From Willaertia magna (lineage: Eukaryota > Heterolobosea > Eutetramitea > Acrasida > Naegleriidae), in contig CADWAF010005313.1 of the NCBI GenBank assembly GCA_902984215.1, forward strand, positions 1 through 64,000: DNA of 64,000 nucleotides. The letters are read 5' to 3'. The position numbers were made by a program, and so were the translations under genes. Below the pieces are notes generated by a model. That model searched no databases, had not been told where the DNA came from, and worked only from the letters and a program-made list of their open reading frames with translations. Positions 53,231-63,757 of the stretch are shown here, piece by piece; the stretch's first letter is position 1, and each line of letters starts with the position of its first letter.

Positions 53231-56200
53231 TTATTGATTACGCCAAAAGAATAAACTCTTTCTCTTTTTAATACCATCATTAGTATTACCATCTTCACCA
53301 CCAACTGAACTATTTTGTAAATTCATTTTACCTTCTAATTGTTTAATAAATTTATCATATTCTGCATTTTCTCCACTATTATTACTTTCTCTTAATTCAT
53401 CTATTATTTGTATTCTACTTGCTCTAGTTGCAGGTGGTTCTTTTAATCCAAATAGTGGATTCATGATTAATAAATATCTATCATTGTCATTATCTATATT
53501 ATTATTTGAACTATTATTGTCACTTGTTGTTGTTATTGGTGAATTATCATTGCTATCACTATTATTATCATCATGATGATTATTTGAATGATTATTATTT
53601 AATTGTTGATGATAATGTATAACATTTAATAATTTTTTAGTTTGATTTAATTTTTTAAATTCTTCAATAAATGGTTCAAATTGTTTTTCTTGTTTTTCTA
53701 AAATTTTAATAAATTCTTCATGTAATTGTTTATCTACTCTTCTTTTATTTACTTCATTCATAAATGATAATAAATTATTTGAAAATGGTTCATCATATGT
53801 ATTTTCAATATTATTCATTAAATTATTATTATTTAAACTATCTCTATTATTGTTATTACCATATTGATTGTTATTGTTATTGTTATTATTATTATTCATA
53901 GTAGATGATGATTCACTATCTGATAATAATAATAAATCAGTAGTATCTTGTATTTTCTTTTTATTTGATGAATTCTTTTTAAATTTATTCATCACTTTAA
54001 ATGCAATACGTTTCGTTAAAGTATCACCACCATTACTATTACCACTATTATTATTATTATCATAAAAACCATTATCTTGATTGGTAAAAGTATTTGGTAA
54101 ACTACTTTCCATTAATGGAGATAAAGATTTTGATCTAGAGGCATATCTTGCTTGATGTTTATTTCCACTAATACTACCACTACTTGTTGTTGATGATGAT
54201 GTACCTGTCGTTCCAGTTGACAAGTGTTGTTGATTAGTGCTTGTTCCACTTAAACTACCACCCGTAATTCTACTATTATTAATGTTATTAGGTGTTCCTC
54301 TAGGTGATAATCCATAAATATCTGTACTATTAGATGTTGTAACCATACTATTTAATTGTAATGTAGGTATTTCATTATTATTATCACTACATTGATTACC
54401 ATATTGAGTAGTAGTGTTATTATTGTTAATATTCTCTCTTGGAACATAATCATAAAATTTTGAATGAATAGAAATCTTTTCCGTAGCAATAGATTCATTA
54501 GCTAAATTAGGTAATTGTCTCTTTAATTTCTCAATTTGTTCATTAATTAAATTTACCCAAACATTTAATTGTCTAGAATTTTCTAAAAAAAATATAAAAG
54601 TTTTATCTCTAGTATTTAATTTAAATCCATTTTCAATACAATAATTATCTTTTAATATTTCTATATTTGGTAATGGTTTCATGATTAAACTTATTGCACT
54701 TGTTAAAATATATTTTATTTTATTATTTGTAAATACTTCAATTTCTCTTTTTTGTAATTCAGGTGACATGTATGGTTCTTGTAATTCATTTCCATCTTGA
54801 GTAATTATATCATTTCCATTATTAGAAGTTAAAAATTGTGCCATAATACTATTATCATTATTCTCTCCATGATAATTATCATTATTACCATCACTATTAC
54901 TACTATTTAAAGAATTATTATTCACATCCATTTTAGGATAACATAATAAAATTAAATCATTAAATAAAATTAATAATCTTAATTGTACACCCTTTCCATC
55001 ACTTATATATCCAACAATTGAATGTTTAATAAATTTTCTATTTGCTTTTAATAAATCAAAAGGTAAATTTATAATTTGTTTTTCTAATTGAATTAAACGT
55101 TCTGAACATAATTGTAATTTAATCTTTTCATTTACTTTTGAGGCTACTGTATTTATTTTATTGGCTGCTGATGTTAAACGTTGATAATCGTGATGATCTT
55201 GTGGTGTATTTTTAATTGATTCTCTTAATAGTAATTCATATCTCTATATTTTACATTGGTATTTAATTATTATTGTAATGATTATTGTAATGATTATTGT
55301 AATAAAATGATTAATAGAGAGAGAGATATAAATAAATACTTACAGGAATACGTTGTACAGGTTTAATCATAAAACTAACAATGGTATCATTATTACTTTC
55401 AGGTGTAAATTCTACCTTTTCTAAAAACTTTCTAAATTTAGATTTCTTTTCCTTTTTCTCTTCAATCATTTGAAATAATTTTTCATATTTATTACAATAA
55501 CTAGCATAACTTATTAAATAATTACCCATCAATTGAAATATATCACCTATAAATTATATTACAATAAATTATATTACAATAAAATAACTTACCTAAAGTA
55601 GGTATCATTTTTTTAGCTAAAATTAATTGTGCTCTCTTTTTAGTATCTAAATCTGAATTCTTTAACATTTCATCTAATTCATCATTATAATTATTATTAT
55701 TCATATAATTTATAAATATTTCAATAAAACCTAATAATTCCATATTTACTTTTATAATTACAACTAAATCAGAAAATAATTCATCACAATCTTCATCTGT
55801 TAATAAATGTTGTTGACGAATTGGTGTAATAAATATATCATCTAATATTTTTAAACATCTAACATATTCCTTTTCTGTTTGTAATATTTCCTTTTTTAAT
55901 TTTATTATTTTATTACAATTTTATAATTATATTTTAATAAATAAATAAAATACTTACTTGTATAACTAATTTTCTTTTATTTAATTTTTTTTGTCTTTCT
56001 TCTTGTATTGGATCTATTTTTGGTGGTGGTACATTCTTTTCATTATTATTATTATTGTCATCTAATGATGAATCTTCTTCACTTTCACTTATAATACTAG
56101 TAGTAGATAATCTATGATTATTTAATTCATTATTTTCACCAACAATTAATAATAAATCTCCATTTTTATTATTTTCATTCATTTCATCTTTACTTGTACT

Positions 56201-56365
56201 ACTACTACTATTACTATTAGTAGTGCTATTGTTGTTGTTGTTGTTATTGTTTTGTTGTTGTTGTTGATGATGATTGGAGAGTTGTGTATTGTCATCCATC
56301 ATTTGTTGTTCTACTGATAAAATATCTTCATCCATGGAAGCTGTTGACATTTCACTAACCAACAT
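53231..56365 (-). CDS. Rho guanine nucleotide exchange factor (DH-PH)
   Basis: Four exons on the minus strand, 55958-56365, 55593-55890, 55344-55546 and 53231-55243, 973 aa. All three introns (67, 46 and 100 bp) start GTAAGT and join in frame. The N-terminal 136 residues are Asn/Ser/Gln-rich. The DH domain spans about 137-340: EILQTEKEYVRCLKILDDIF (CR1), then IPTLGDIFQLMGNYLISYASYCNKYEKLF (CR2) across a splice and FMIKPVQRIP-RYELLLRE (CR3) across another. A PH domain at about 370-545 (HSIVGYISDGKGVQLRLLIL, FKLNTRDKTFIFFLENSRQL) is interrupted by an Asn-rich insert of about 60 residues. The remainder is low complexity with a helical end. It activates Rho/Rac GTPases for actin control. Confidence 0.93.
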
Positions 56366-56700
56366 TTTTTTTTTATTTTTTTTAAAATTTTAACAAAATT
56401 ATCCAACCATCACTCATTTTTCATTTTTAGACAAGGGGAGATGCGAAAGCAAGTAATTAAACCTCAATAATTTTTTTTTACTGAGATCAACAACGTTCCG
56501 CGTTTTTATTTGTTTTTGTTTGGGTACCTGCAATAAAGTAGAATGATAACAAAAGAACCTTGTTTCATAAATAATAATCCACCAACCTCTGTTCCGAAAG
56601 TTGGTTATGATTATTTCAATAACAAACTAGTATCAATAACACTAGTGTTAACAAACAATATAGCTGATGAATAGATAATGAATAACAAATGAATAATAAT
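56366..56700. other. Intergenic spacer
   Basis: 335 bp between the RhoGEF start and the 3' end of the tRNA-binding protein gene. No ORF or RNA recognised. CTTTATTTTT-type runs and a TAGTATCAATAACACTAGTG partial palindrome near 56628 are visible. Confidence 0.55.
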
Positions 56701-57951
56701 TTATTTAACAGGTACATTTGCATGAACAGATACACATTCAATATCTTCTTTACCCATAACAACTAAATGATGATTATTATCTTTCCATACAACACTACCA
56801 TTTTCATTTGTCATTAAATTAGGTAAAATCTTTTTACTTAATTTATCAGATTTAATTTGTTTTTCAACTTCACATACTTCATATCCTTTCACAATTACTC
56901 TATCACCTGCTTCTAATAATTGATTATTATTACTAAATTGAATTAATTTAACTTCTTCACCTAATGTAGATGCTAATAACATTCCTTCACTTTCAATTCC
57001 AACCATTTTAGATGATTTTAAATTAGTCATTAATAATACATATTTAAAAGTAATATCTGACTTTTCAATTTTACCTTTTAATCCACTACATACTGTAATT
57101 ATTTTACTATCATCTTTAGAAATACTAATCTTTTCAACATACTTTTATTTATTTTAATTATTTTTAATAAATATTTTAATTATTTTAAATAAATAAAAAC
57201 TTACTAATTTAGTAGCTTCTGGATGATCTTCACATGATAATACTTTACCAATAGTAAATGCTACTCCATTTGGATTATATTCTTCTTCCTTTTTAGGAAT
57301 TACTACCTTTTCTTTCTTTTCTTTAGTTTCTTCCTTCTTTTTATCTTCCTTTTTATCTTCTTTTTTATCTTCCTTTTTGGTAGAAGAAGAATTACCAATT
57401 AAAGGTTTATAAATAAATTTATTTGGATTTAAAAATAATTTAAATTCTTCTTGTAAATTTAATAAATTTCTTAAATGGGAAATATATCTAATTAAATTAA
57501 CATGTTCTAATTGTTGTTTTTTATTTAAATTTTTAATTAATTTATAAATTTTAGAAAATAAATAAATATCTAAAATTGTTAATTTATTATTTAATAAATA
57601 AGATTTTAATAATAATTGATTATTTAAAAATGTTAAAATATCTTCTGTTAATAAATCAGTTTCTTTATTTGGAATTGTATTTAAAATATAATTTAAATTT
57701 AATTCATTATTTTTAGTTGAAGTAATTAATGATTTTGTATTTTCTAATAAAGAATTAGTTGGATAGAGATGTGTAAGGATATTAATTAATCCTGTAATAT
57801 TATTGTTATCTTCTACTAATTTGGTAGTGGAATCATTACTTTGAGTTTCATTAATGGTTAATGTTGGATTTAATTGTTTAAAAAAGGTGAGAACTTGTTG
57901 GTCTAATGGATTACCAATTTGAATGGTTGGAGTAGCAGTGGTGTTGCTCAT
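56701..57951 (-). CDS. AIMP1/Arc1p-like tRNA-binding cofactor (EMAP II domain)
   Basis: Two exons, 57205-57951 and 56701-57141, 395 aa. The 63-bp intron starts GTAAGT and joins EATKL to YVEKISI, the exact OB-fold context of EMAP II proteins (HPEATKLYVEKI). Later motifs are ITVCSGLKGKI, YVLLMTNLKSSKMVGIESEG, MLLAS and an EGDRV-equivalent LLEAGDRVIV. The first 180 residues resemble a GST-like helical domain (LLKSYLLNNKLTILDIYLFS), then a Lys/Glu linker with KKED repeats (about 190-222). Arc1p, AIMP1 and AIMP2-type proteins hold aminoacyl-tRNA synthetases together and present tRNA. A tRNA-Leu gene lies 130 bp upstream, probably by coincidence. Confidence 0.9.
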
Positions 57952-58082
57952 TTTTTTTTTTCAAAAATTTTTTTTCTAATTTTTTTTTTAATTCTGCAGA
58001 AAGTTGTGCTGTTAATGTTGGCGATGACGGCAGCAAAGTTGCACCATTATTAATAAAATTTTTAACAACAGTTAAAATGTAC

Positions 58083-58165
58083 TGGTCAGGGTGGGATTTG
58101 AACCCACGAACCCATGCGGGATTAGATCTTAAGTCTAACGCGTTTGACCACTCCGCCACCTGACC
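58083..58165 (-). tRNA. tRNA-Leu (TAA)
   Basis: 83 nt. Acceptor GGTCAGG/CCTGACC with discriminator A. D arm GCG/CGC. Anticodon stem TTAGA/TCTAA with loop CTTAAGA. Long class II variable arm CCCGCATGGG. T arm GTGGG TTCAAAT CCCAC. No intron. It is the parent-like sequence of the relics at 49218 and 51165, and shares CCGAGCC directly upstream with the latter. Confidence 0.96.
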
Positions 58166-59012
58166 GGCTCGGAGAAGAATGTTTCATCAGGATAGTTATA
58201 TCACTTTATGCAAACCAATACTCAAAATACAATAATATCTGTAACAATTAAATAATCTTTGTATTCGTTCTAAAAAACATAAACAATTTAAAATTATCTC
58301 CTTAAAAGAAAAAAAAGAAAACAGAAAGACAATGTAGGTGTTTTGTAAGAAAATAATATTATAGATTTTAATTATTATTATTATTTCAAAAAAACAATAG
58401 TACAAAAGATACCATTTTAAATATTACAAAAATTTTACAATGAAATGTTTTTTCCAACCAAATTTTTTCCCTTTTTACTTTACAAAATACTTTACAAAAA
58501 TATAAAACAATAGTTTATTAGAACTATTAATGAAAATTCTTTATCAATAAAAGATAAATTTAAAAATAAAGATTTTTAACTCTAATTTTCTTTCAAATAG
58601 TAACTGATTTAAATTTTAATAATAAAAAAAAGGTTTCTTTTTGTGATAATATTATAAAAAAATTATAACTATAATAATAGCTCTTTTATTTACAATAAAA
58701 AAAAACGTATTTATTATAAATAAAAAATATTATAAATAAAAAAACTATTAGCTTGATTAAAAAAAAACAAATAAATCTACAAAAAAAATTAAATCAAAGT
58801 GTATTTGTTAGCTTAATTAAAAAAACAAGTAAATCTACAAAGGACAGTAAATGTTATTTGTAATAATATGATTAATAAAAAATTTAATTTTTACACTTAA
58901 TTTTAAAAAAAAAATTTAAATTAAATACTTTTTTTAAAATTTTTCTAAAAATTAAATTGTAACTAAATTATTGTAAATTTTTTTATTTATTTAAATTACA
59001 TAATCAATATAG
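58166..59012. other. AT-rich intergenic region
   Basis: 847 bp without a gene. Two near-repeats, TTAGCTTGATTAAAAAAAA near 58748 and TTAGCTTAATTAAAAAAAC near 58808, are each followed by AATAAATCTACAAA/AGTAAATCTACAAA. ACTTTACAAAATACTTTACA at 58479 is a non-coding instance of the TTTACAA repeat seen in coding regions. Confidence 0.55.
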
Positions 59013-59891
59013 TTATTCTAAATTATCAGTTTTATAAACTAATACATTTAAATAATCAAAATCCATTTCTAATCCAATTTTTTTAGCTAAAACTAAATTA
59101 TTATTTGTTTTAAATGTTTGTTCAAAATTATTATTATTATAATTATAATATACAATTTCGAAACCTTTATTATCATTTAAAAATTCAATATAAAATACGA
59201 TATCATAAGAAAATAAATAAATTCTATTTGGTTCTTTATTGAATTCTTCTTTTTTAAATATATTTTGATTAACTGAGTTTGTAGTGGTAGAGGGATAATT
59301 TGATTTTTTGTTATTGAAATTAATATTGTTGTTATTATTATTATAAGTATCAGTTGTAATAAATGTAATATCGTTAAAAGCATTTAATTTAAAATTAAAA
59401 ATAACTTTTTTGTTTTTTTGTAAAGTTGTTAAACGTTTATAATATTTTATTGCTTTATCTAATTGTTCCATATTTGAAATTATTTCAAAATTTAAAAAAG
59501 GAGATTTAAATTCAGATAATTTTAATGGTAATCTATTTATAGATTCTTTACTAACAATCTATTGTTTCTTATTTTCTTTATTATTACAATCATTCCTTTT
59601 ATCTCTTAATAATTCTTCAATTCCATTACAATACATATTATTATAAAATAATTTTAATAATTTATTTACAAAACTATCATTATCAATTAAATAATTAAAT
59701 GACCAAGCACCAGCTAAATATTTATCAACATCTTCCAAAGTTAAATAATTAATTTCTGTAGCGTTAATTGAATCAATACTATTAATAAGATGTTTATTTT
59801 TACTATAATCAGCAATCTTTTCATTTAAAGTATTGTCAATATGAACTACTGTATTACCGGTATGAGCTAAATAGCTAATGAAAGTGCCCAT
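59013..59891 (-). pseudogene. Unknown protein gene with a single in-frame TAG
   Basis: One frame of 292 codons from ATG 59889-59891 to 59013, interrupted only by TAG at 59559-59561. Upstream part: MGTFISYLAHTGNTVVHIDN, LTLEDVDKYLAGAWSFNYLI and so on (110 aa). Downstream part: IVSKESINRLPLKLSEFKSP, MEQLDKAIKYYKRL, YLFSYDIVFYIEFLNDNKGF (181 aa, with an internal ATG at 59471). Composition and codon use are the same on both sides. I could not find a GTAAGT intron that removes the TAG. It may be a recent pseudogene, a sequence error, stop-codon readthrough, or two small proteins. Family not recognised. Confidence 0.6.
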
Positions 59892-60076
59892 TTATTTCTT
59901 TTTATTATTTATTTATTTTTATTTTATTTATTTTAAGGATGGAATCAAGTAAGTGAATATTGTTTTTTAGGGAAAAGGTGAATACGGAAAGAGAAATAAA
60001 TAATGGTTAGAATTAATTAAATTCTTTATTATAAATTATCCAAAACTATATCCAAAACTTTATCTAAAATAAAAAA

Positions 60077-60907
60077 TTAATCAACCTTTACAATTTCTTC
60101 AGTTTTTAAATCATTTTCATTTAAAATAAATAATTTTTTCCATTCTTCATAAAATACCATTGTCAATGCAGTACCACTTGCCATCCATATAGCTCTAGGT
60201 TTCCATCCATTAAAATAAGTTTTAACATCAAACTTTAAATTCTTTACAACATCAATTGGTGATTTAAATTGATCTAAAGTTTGTAAATTTGTTTTAATTA
60301 CATCTAAAGGTGTAGTTAAAATTGCACTTATAGTACTTGCAGTACTTGCATATAACATAAAATAAGGTAAAGATAATTCCTTATTTGTAAAATGTAATTT
60401 ATGATAATTTTTAAAGTTTTCATATAACATAAAATAGAAAGAAACATATGGTCCATAAACAATTATAGAAGTACCAAATCCTTTAAAAATCATTTTACAA
60501 TTATTTTTTAAATTTGTTAAATAATTATTATTACTATTTTTAGTAAACATTTCTTTAAAAGTTAATTTTTGATGATATTGAAATCTTTGTTTCATTACAT
60601 CCATTGGACACCAAAAAAGAGCTCCAAATATATCCGCAATAAAACCGCTTGCTAAATAAGTTAAATTATTTGATAAATATGGATGTAATAATTCTTTTGA
60701 TTTTTCATAACTAAAAAAGTATGCAGCATGAGCTGGAATTGTAAATAATCCAACAACACTAAATCCTCTATATAAATGTCTTAAATTAAATTTATTAAAT
60801 TCTTTATTCTTTAAAATTGTATTTGTTCTTATCGTATCCATAGGATGAACCATTGCGTCAGAACAGAGACCAGCTAAAGCCCCAACTAGCATTGTCTTTT
60901 CACTCAT
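60077..60907 (-). CDS. Mitochondrial carrier family protein
   Basis: 276 aa from ATG 60905-60907, after an A-run (a longer upstream reading has no suitable start). Three repeats each carry the carrier signature: VHPMDTIRTN, WCPMDVMKQRF and TTPLDVIKTNL. The [DE]-G elements are represented by LYRGFSVVGLFTIPAHAAYFFSYE, IFKGFGTSIIVYGPYVSFYF and YFNGWKPRAIWM. The IPAHAAYFFSYE segment resembles S-adenosylmethionine or iron carriers, but the contact residues do not decide the substrate. Six membrane helices, inner mitochondrial membrane expected. It shares a 160-bp divergent promoter with DAD1. Confidence 0.9.
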   Translation of the reverse strand: MSEKTMLVGALAGLCSDAMVHPMDTIRTNTILKNKEFNKFNLRHLYRGFSVVGLFTIPAHAAYFFSYEKSKELLHPYLSNNLTYLASGFIADIFGALFWCPMDVMKQRFQYHQKLTFKEMFTKNSNNNYLTNLKNNCKMIFKGFGTSIIVYGPYVSFYFMLYENFKNYHKLHFTNKELSLPYFMLYASTASTISAILTTPLDVIKTNLQTLDQFKSPIDVVKNLKFDVKTYFNGWKPRAIWMASGTALTMVFYEEWKKLFILNENDLKTEEIVKVD

Positions 60908-60930
60908 TTTTTTTTTCTTGAATTTTTGTA

Positions 60931-60945
60931 TTTTGGGCGGGAAAG
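60931..60945. promoter_or_regulatory. E2F-like site in the carrier/DAD1 divergent promoter
   Basis: TTTTGGGCGGGAAAG lies 24-38 bp from the carrier ATG and about 125 bp from the DAD1 ATG. It is the fourth GGCGGGAA element in promoter position in this window. Confidence 0.5.
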
Positions 60946-61068
60946 TTTTTTTAAAATTTGTATTCAAAATTCTTTCAAAAAAAATATATTGATTGGATTC
61001 TAGCGAATTTTTTGTATCAATTCTTACCGACAACGAAGGCTTAAAAAGTAGAATAGGAAATAAGAATA

Positions 61069-61452
61069 ATGGCTCCATCCACAACAACATCATCTTCCGG
61101 ATCATCATCATCGGATGCATCAATGGTACAAGTAATAAGTACATTATTAAATAATTATTCAAATAAAACATCTCAAAGAGTAAAGTTAATTGATCAATTT
61201 ATTGTATTAAGTATATTAATTGCAATTATACAATTTGTTTATTGTCAAGTTGTTGGTACTTTTCCTTTTAACTCAATGTTAGCTGGTTTCTTTTGTTGTA
61301 TTTGTTGTATGGTTTTTGCTGTTTCATTAAGAAAACAAGTTAATAATGATACAAGATTTGAATTTAAAAGTATTGTAATTGAAAAGAGTATTAGTGATTT
61401 TATTATTATTTCAATTTTATTATTTTTAGCATGTGTTACTTATTTGGGTTAA
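61069..61452 (+). CDS. DAD1: DAD1, oligosaccharyltransferase subunit
   Basis: 127 aa. After a Ser/Thr start come the DAD1/Ost2 hallmarks: TSQRVKLIDQFIVLSILIAI, QFVYCQVVGTFPFNSMLAGF, CMVFAVSLRKQVN, FEFKSIVIEKSISDFIIISI and a C-terminal Gly (YLG). Three transmembrane helices in the ER membrane, where OST transfers glycans to Asn of nascent proteins. The length is about 15 residues over the animal protein (113 aa), all in the N-terminal Ser run. Single exon. Confidence 0.95.
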   Translation: MAPSTTTSSSGSSSSDASMVQVISTLLNNYSNKTSQRVKLIDQFIVLSILIAIIQFVYCQVVGTFPFNSMLAGFFCCICCMVFAVSLRKQVNNDTRFEFKSIVIEKSISDFIIISILLFLACVTYLG

Positions 61453-61697
61453 TTTTATGGGTTTATATTAAAATTATTTTAATTATTTTTTTAAATAAAA
61501 TTACTTTTTTTTAACACGTGTTAATTATTTTTTTGTAAAGTTAAATTGCTATTTATATAAATATTATACAAATTTATTAATTTTATTTTTTTAATAAACA
61601 CCAATTTAATTATAGCACATTTTTAATAGTTTTTTTATTTTTCTTTAAATAAAGAAAACCACAAGCTTACAAGAATTACAACAATAATAAAAAAAAA

Positions 61698-61922
61698 ATG
61701 TTAAATAAAGGTCAACTTGATAACATGTTTGTAACTAGAGATAAAGAAAAGGAAACTAGAGAAATTACAGATAATAACGAATATAATTTTCACTTTTTAG
61801 TAAATGATAAAGAAAAGGAGAATATTATGAATAAAGAAGTGAAAGGAACATTAACCACATCACAACAACCAACTAAAACAAGAGTGGAAGATACTCCTGT
61901 AAATGATGATTTAAGAAAATAA
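61698..61922 (+). CDS. Small charged hypothetical protein
   Basis: 74 aa, ATG preceded by AAAAAAAA. Rich in Lys, Glu, Asp, Asn and Thr: GQLDNMFVTRDKEKETREIT, YNFHFLVNDKEKENI, RVEDTPVNDDLRK. No hydrophobic segment and no known motif. The start context and composition resemble real genes here, and there is room for a 245-bp promoter. Not recognised; could be a short regulatory or cytoskeletal peptide. Confidence 0.55.
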   Translation: MLNKGQLDNMFVTRDKEKETREITDNNEYNFHFLVNDKEKENIMNKEVKGTLTTSQQPTKTRVEDTPVNDDLRK

Positions 61923-62300
61923 ATTTTTTGTAATGTCCTATTTTAAATGAACATTATAAATCTTTTGTAAAGAATTTATAATGCGTTGTTATGAAATAAT
62001 CTTTATTATACATCATACCTACATACAAATAAATAATTAATTTATTTGTCAGCATATATGATGATTTAAAATAGGTATATAAATCTAGTGTTTTCTGTTA
62101 CAAATTCTTTAAAATTTAAAATAAAATCTATCCAACTTTTGGTTTTTAAAAAAAAAATCATTTTGGAAAAATGCAATTTCATTTATTTACAACAACAATA
62201 AAACAATGTAAATAATATTTTAAACTAATAACAGTTGACCATTTTGGGCGGTTTAATATTGTAATGAAACAATTTTTTATTGTTTAATAAATAAATATTT
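61923..62300. other. 3' intergenic between converging genes
   Basis: 378 bp with no gene. It includes AGCATATATGATG and TTTTGGGCGGTTT at 62242, which resembles the E2F-like sites but lacks the GGGAA half and is not upstream of a gene. Confidence 0.55.
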
Positions 62301-63757
62301 TTACATTCTTCTTCTAAATACATTTTGAATAATTTCATCAACCATTGCTTCATCTGCTTCTTGTTGTTGTTGTAATTGTCTTTCTTTAATCATTCTTTTC
62401 TTATGGTTATAATACAATTTAATCATTTCTTCTAATTCATCAAGTTGTCTTTGAATTTTTAATAAATTTGTCATTCTTTTTACTTCTTTCATCTTTTCTG
62501 GCATTTCCTTAAATTGTTGTTCTTTTTCACTTTTTACAGTATTATTATCATTTACAATGTGAATTTTGTTATTATTATTATTTTTCTTTACAATATTTTG
62601 TGGTTCTTTCTTTTCAACTACTGCTGGTTCTACAACTGGTTCAATTGGCTGTGGCTGTGGCTGTGGTTGTAATTGTTCCTTTTGATATTTAATTAACTTC
62701 ATTATCTTTTGTAATAATTTATTATTGACATTTAAATCACCTTGTTGTTGATTATTATTAGCAGCTGCATTACCAACATTAATTCTTTCCAAATAACGTT
62801 TTACAATTGGATGATTTTTCTTTTCCTTTTCCTTAATTACTTTCCAAATAGATTGCAATTCTTTTTTATCACTTTCATTTAAATGAATCCAATTTTTATT
62901 TACATAATATTTAAATCCATTCTTCATAAATGGAAGAATTGTTTTAATGATATACTTTTCTTGATTCATCTTGTTATTATTGTTGTTATTGTTGACAGCT
63001 TGTTGTGGTGATGGTTTATTGTTGTCAGTTAAGATTTGATCATTTTTGTAATGGTTGGTATTGTAACTGTTAATATAGTTTCTTACTGCAATTTTTACGT
63101 AAGGAAGGGTTGATTGTAAAAGGTTGGATAAATGTTTATCAGTTTGTTCTTCTGGAATTTCTTCCCAATTTTTATTACTTTAAAGTTTACAATAATAATA
63201 AATATAATAACAATTATAAAAAATAAAAACACTTACGTTAATTGTTTCATAGAATCTTTACTAATTTCTGAAATAAATTGTAAAATAACTTTCCATGCAT
63301 TTTCATTCATTATCAATTCTTCTTCAGTTAATTTAAATGCTTGATTATTGTTGTTGTCATTGTCAGGTTGTTGACAATTTAATTCTTTACAAATTTCTTT
63401 ATATTTTGGAAATGGAATATTATTATTTACAATGTTTTTTTTGTTGACAGAAGTTGTTGTAGTTCCAGTAGAAGTTGCATTCCAATTTGGTTCTTCATTT
63501 AATTGATTGGAAATGTACTTTTTAATCATGGAAAGAAGTAGTTGCTCTTCTAAAAATGATAATTTATTGTTGTAAACTGAATTGTCAGCGTTATAATCAG
63601 CGTGATTGACTTGTTGTTGTTGTTTTAAATAATTTAATAATTCTTCTTCTGGTTCATTAAATAAATCATTATTAAATAACAATGAATGAGTCAATGATAA
63701 ATTTACAGTAAGAAGAAATGTAAAGAGAAGAAGAGACAATAAAATTATAAATTTCAT
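62301..63757 (-). CDS. Secreted or lumenal Gln/Asn-rich protein of unknown family
   Basis: Two exons on the minus strand, 63237-63757 and 62301-63177, 465 aa. The 59-bp intron is GTAAGT...TTTAAAG, and splicing joins KQLT to NKNWEEIPEEQTDKHLSNLL in frame. Residues 1-24 are a signal peptide (MKFIILLSLLLFTFLLTVNL). The body contains repeated helical modules: YISNQLNEEPNW, NAWKVILQFISEISKDSMKQLTNKNWEEIP, LPYVKIAVRNYINS and ILPFMKNGFKYYVNKNWIHL. This suggests two or three related ~45-residue units each ending NxNW. Q/P repeats (QPQPQPQ) and a coiled coil (QRQLDELEEMIKLYYNHKKR) follow. No known family recognised. Confidence 0.82.

Noticed and set aside
59530..59620. Very short intron removing the TAG at 59559
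   Set aside because: GTAATA to ATAG or GTTAG gives 29 or 37 nt, both out of frame. An 84-nt GTATTG...TTAG option keeps frame but uses a donor unlike all others and removes coding-like sequence.
60908..61171. N-terminal extension of the mitochondrial carrier to 61171
   Set aside because: The extension overlaps the DAD1 start, has no A-rich ATG and is not carrier-like. MSEKTM after the A-run is the better start.
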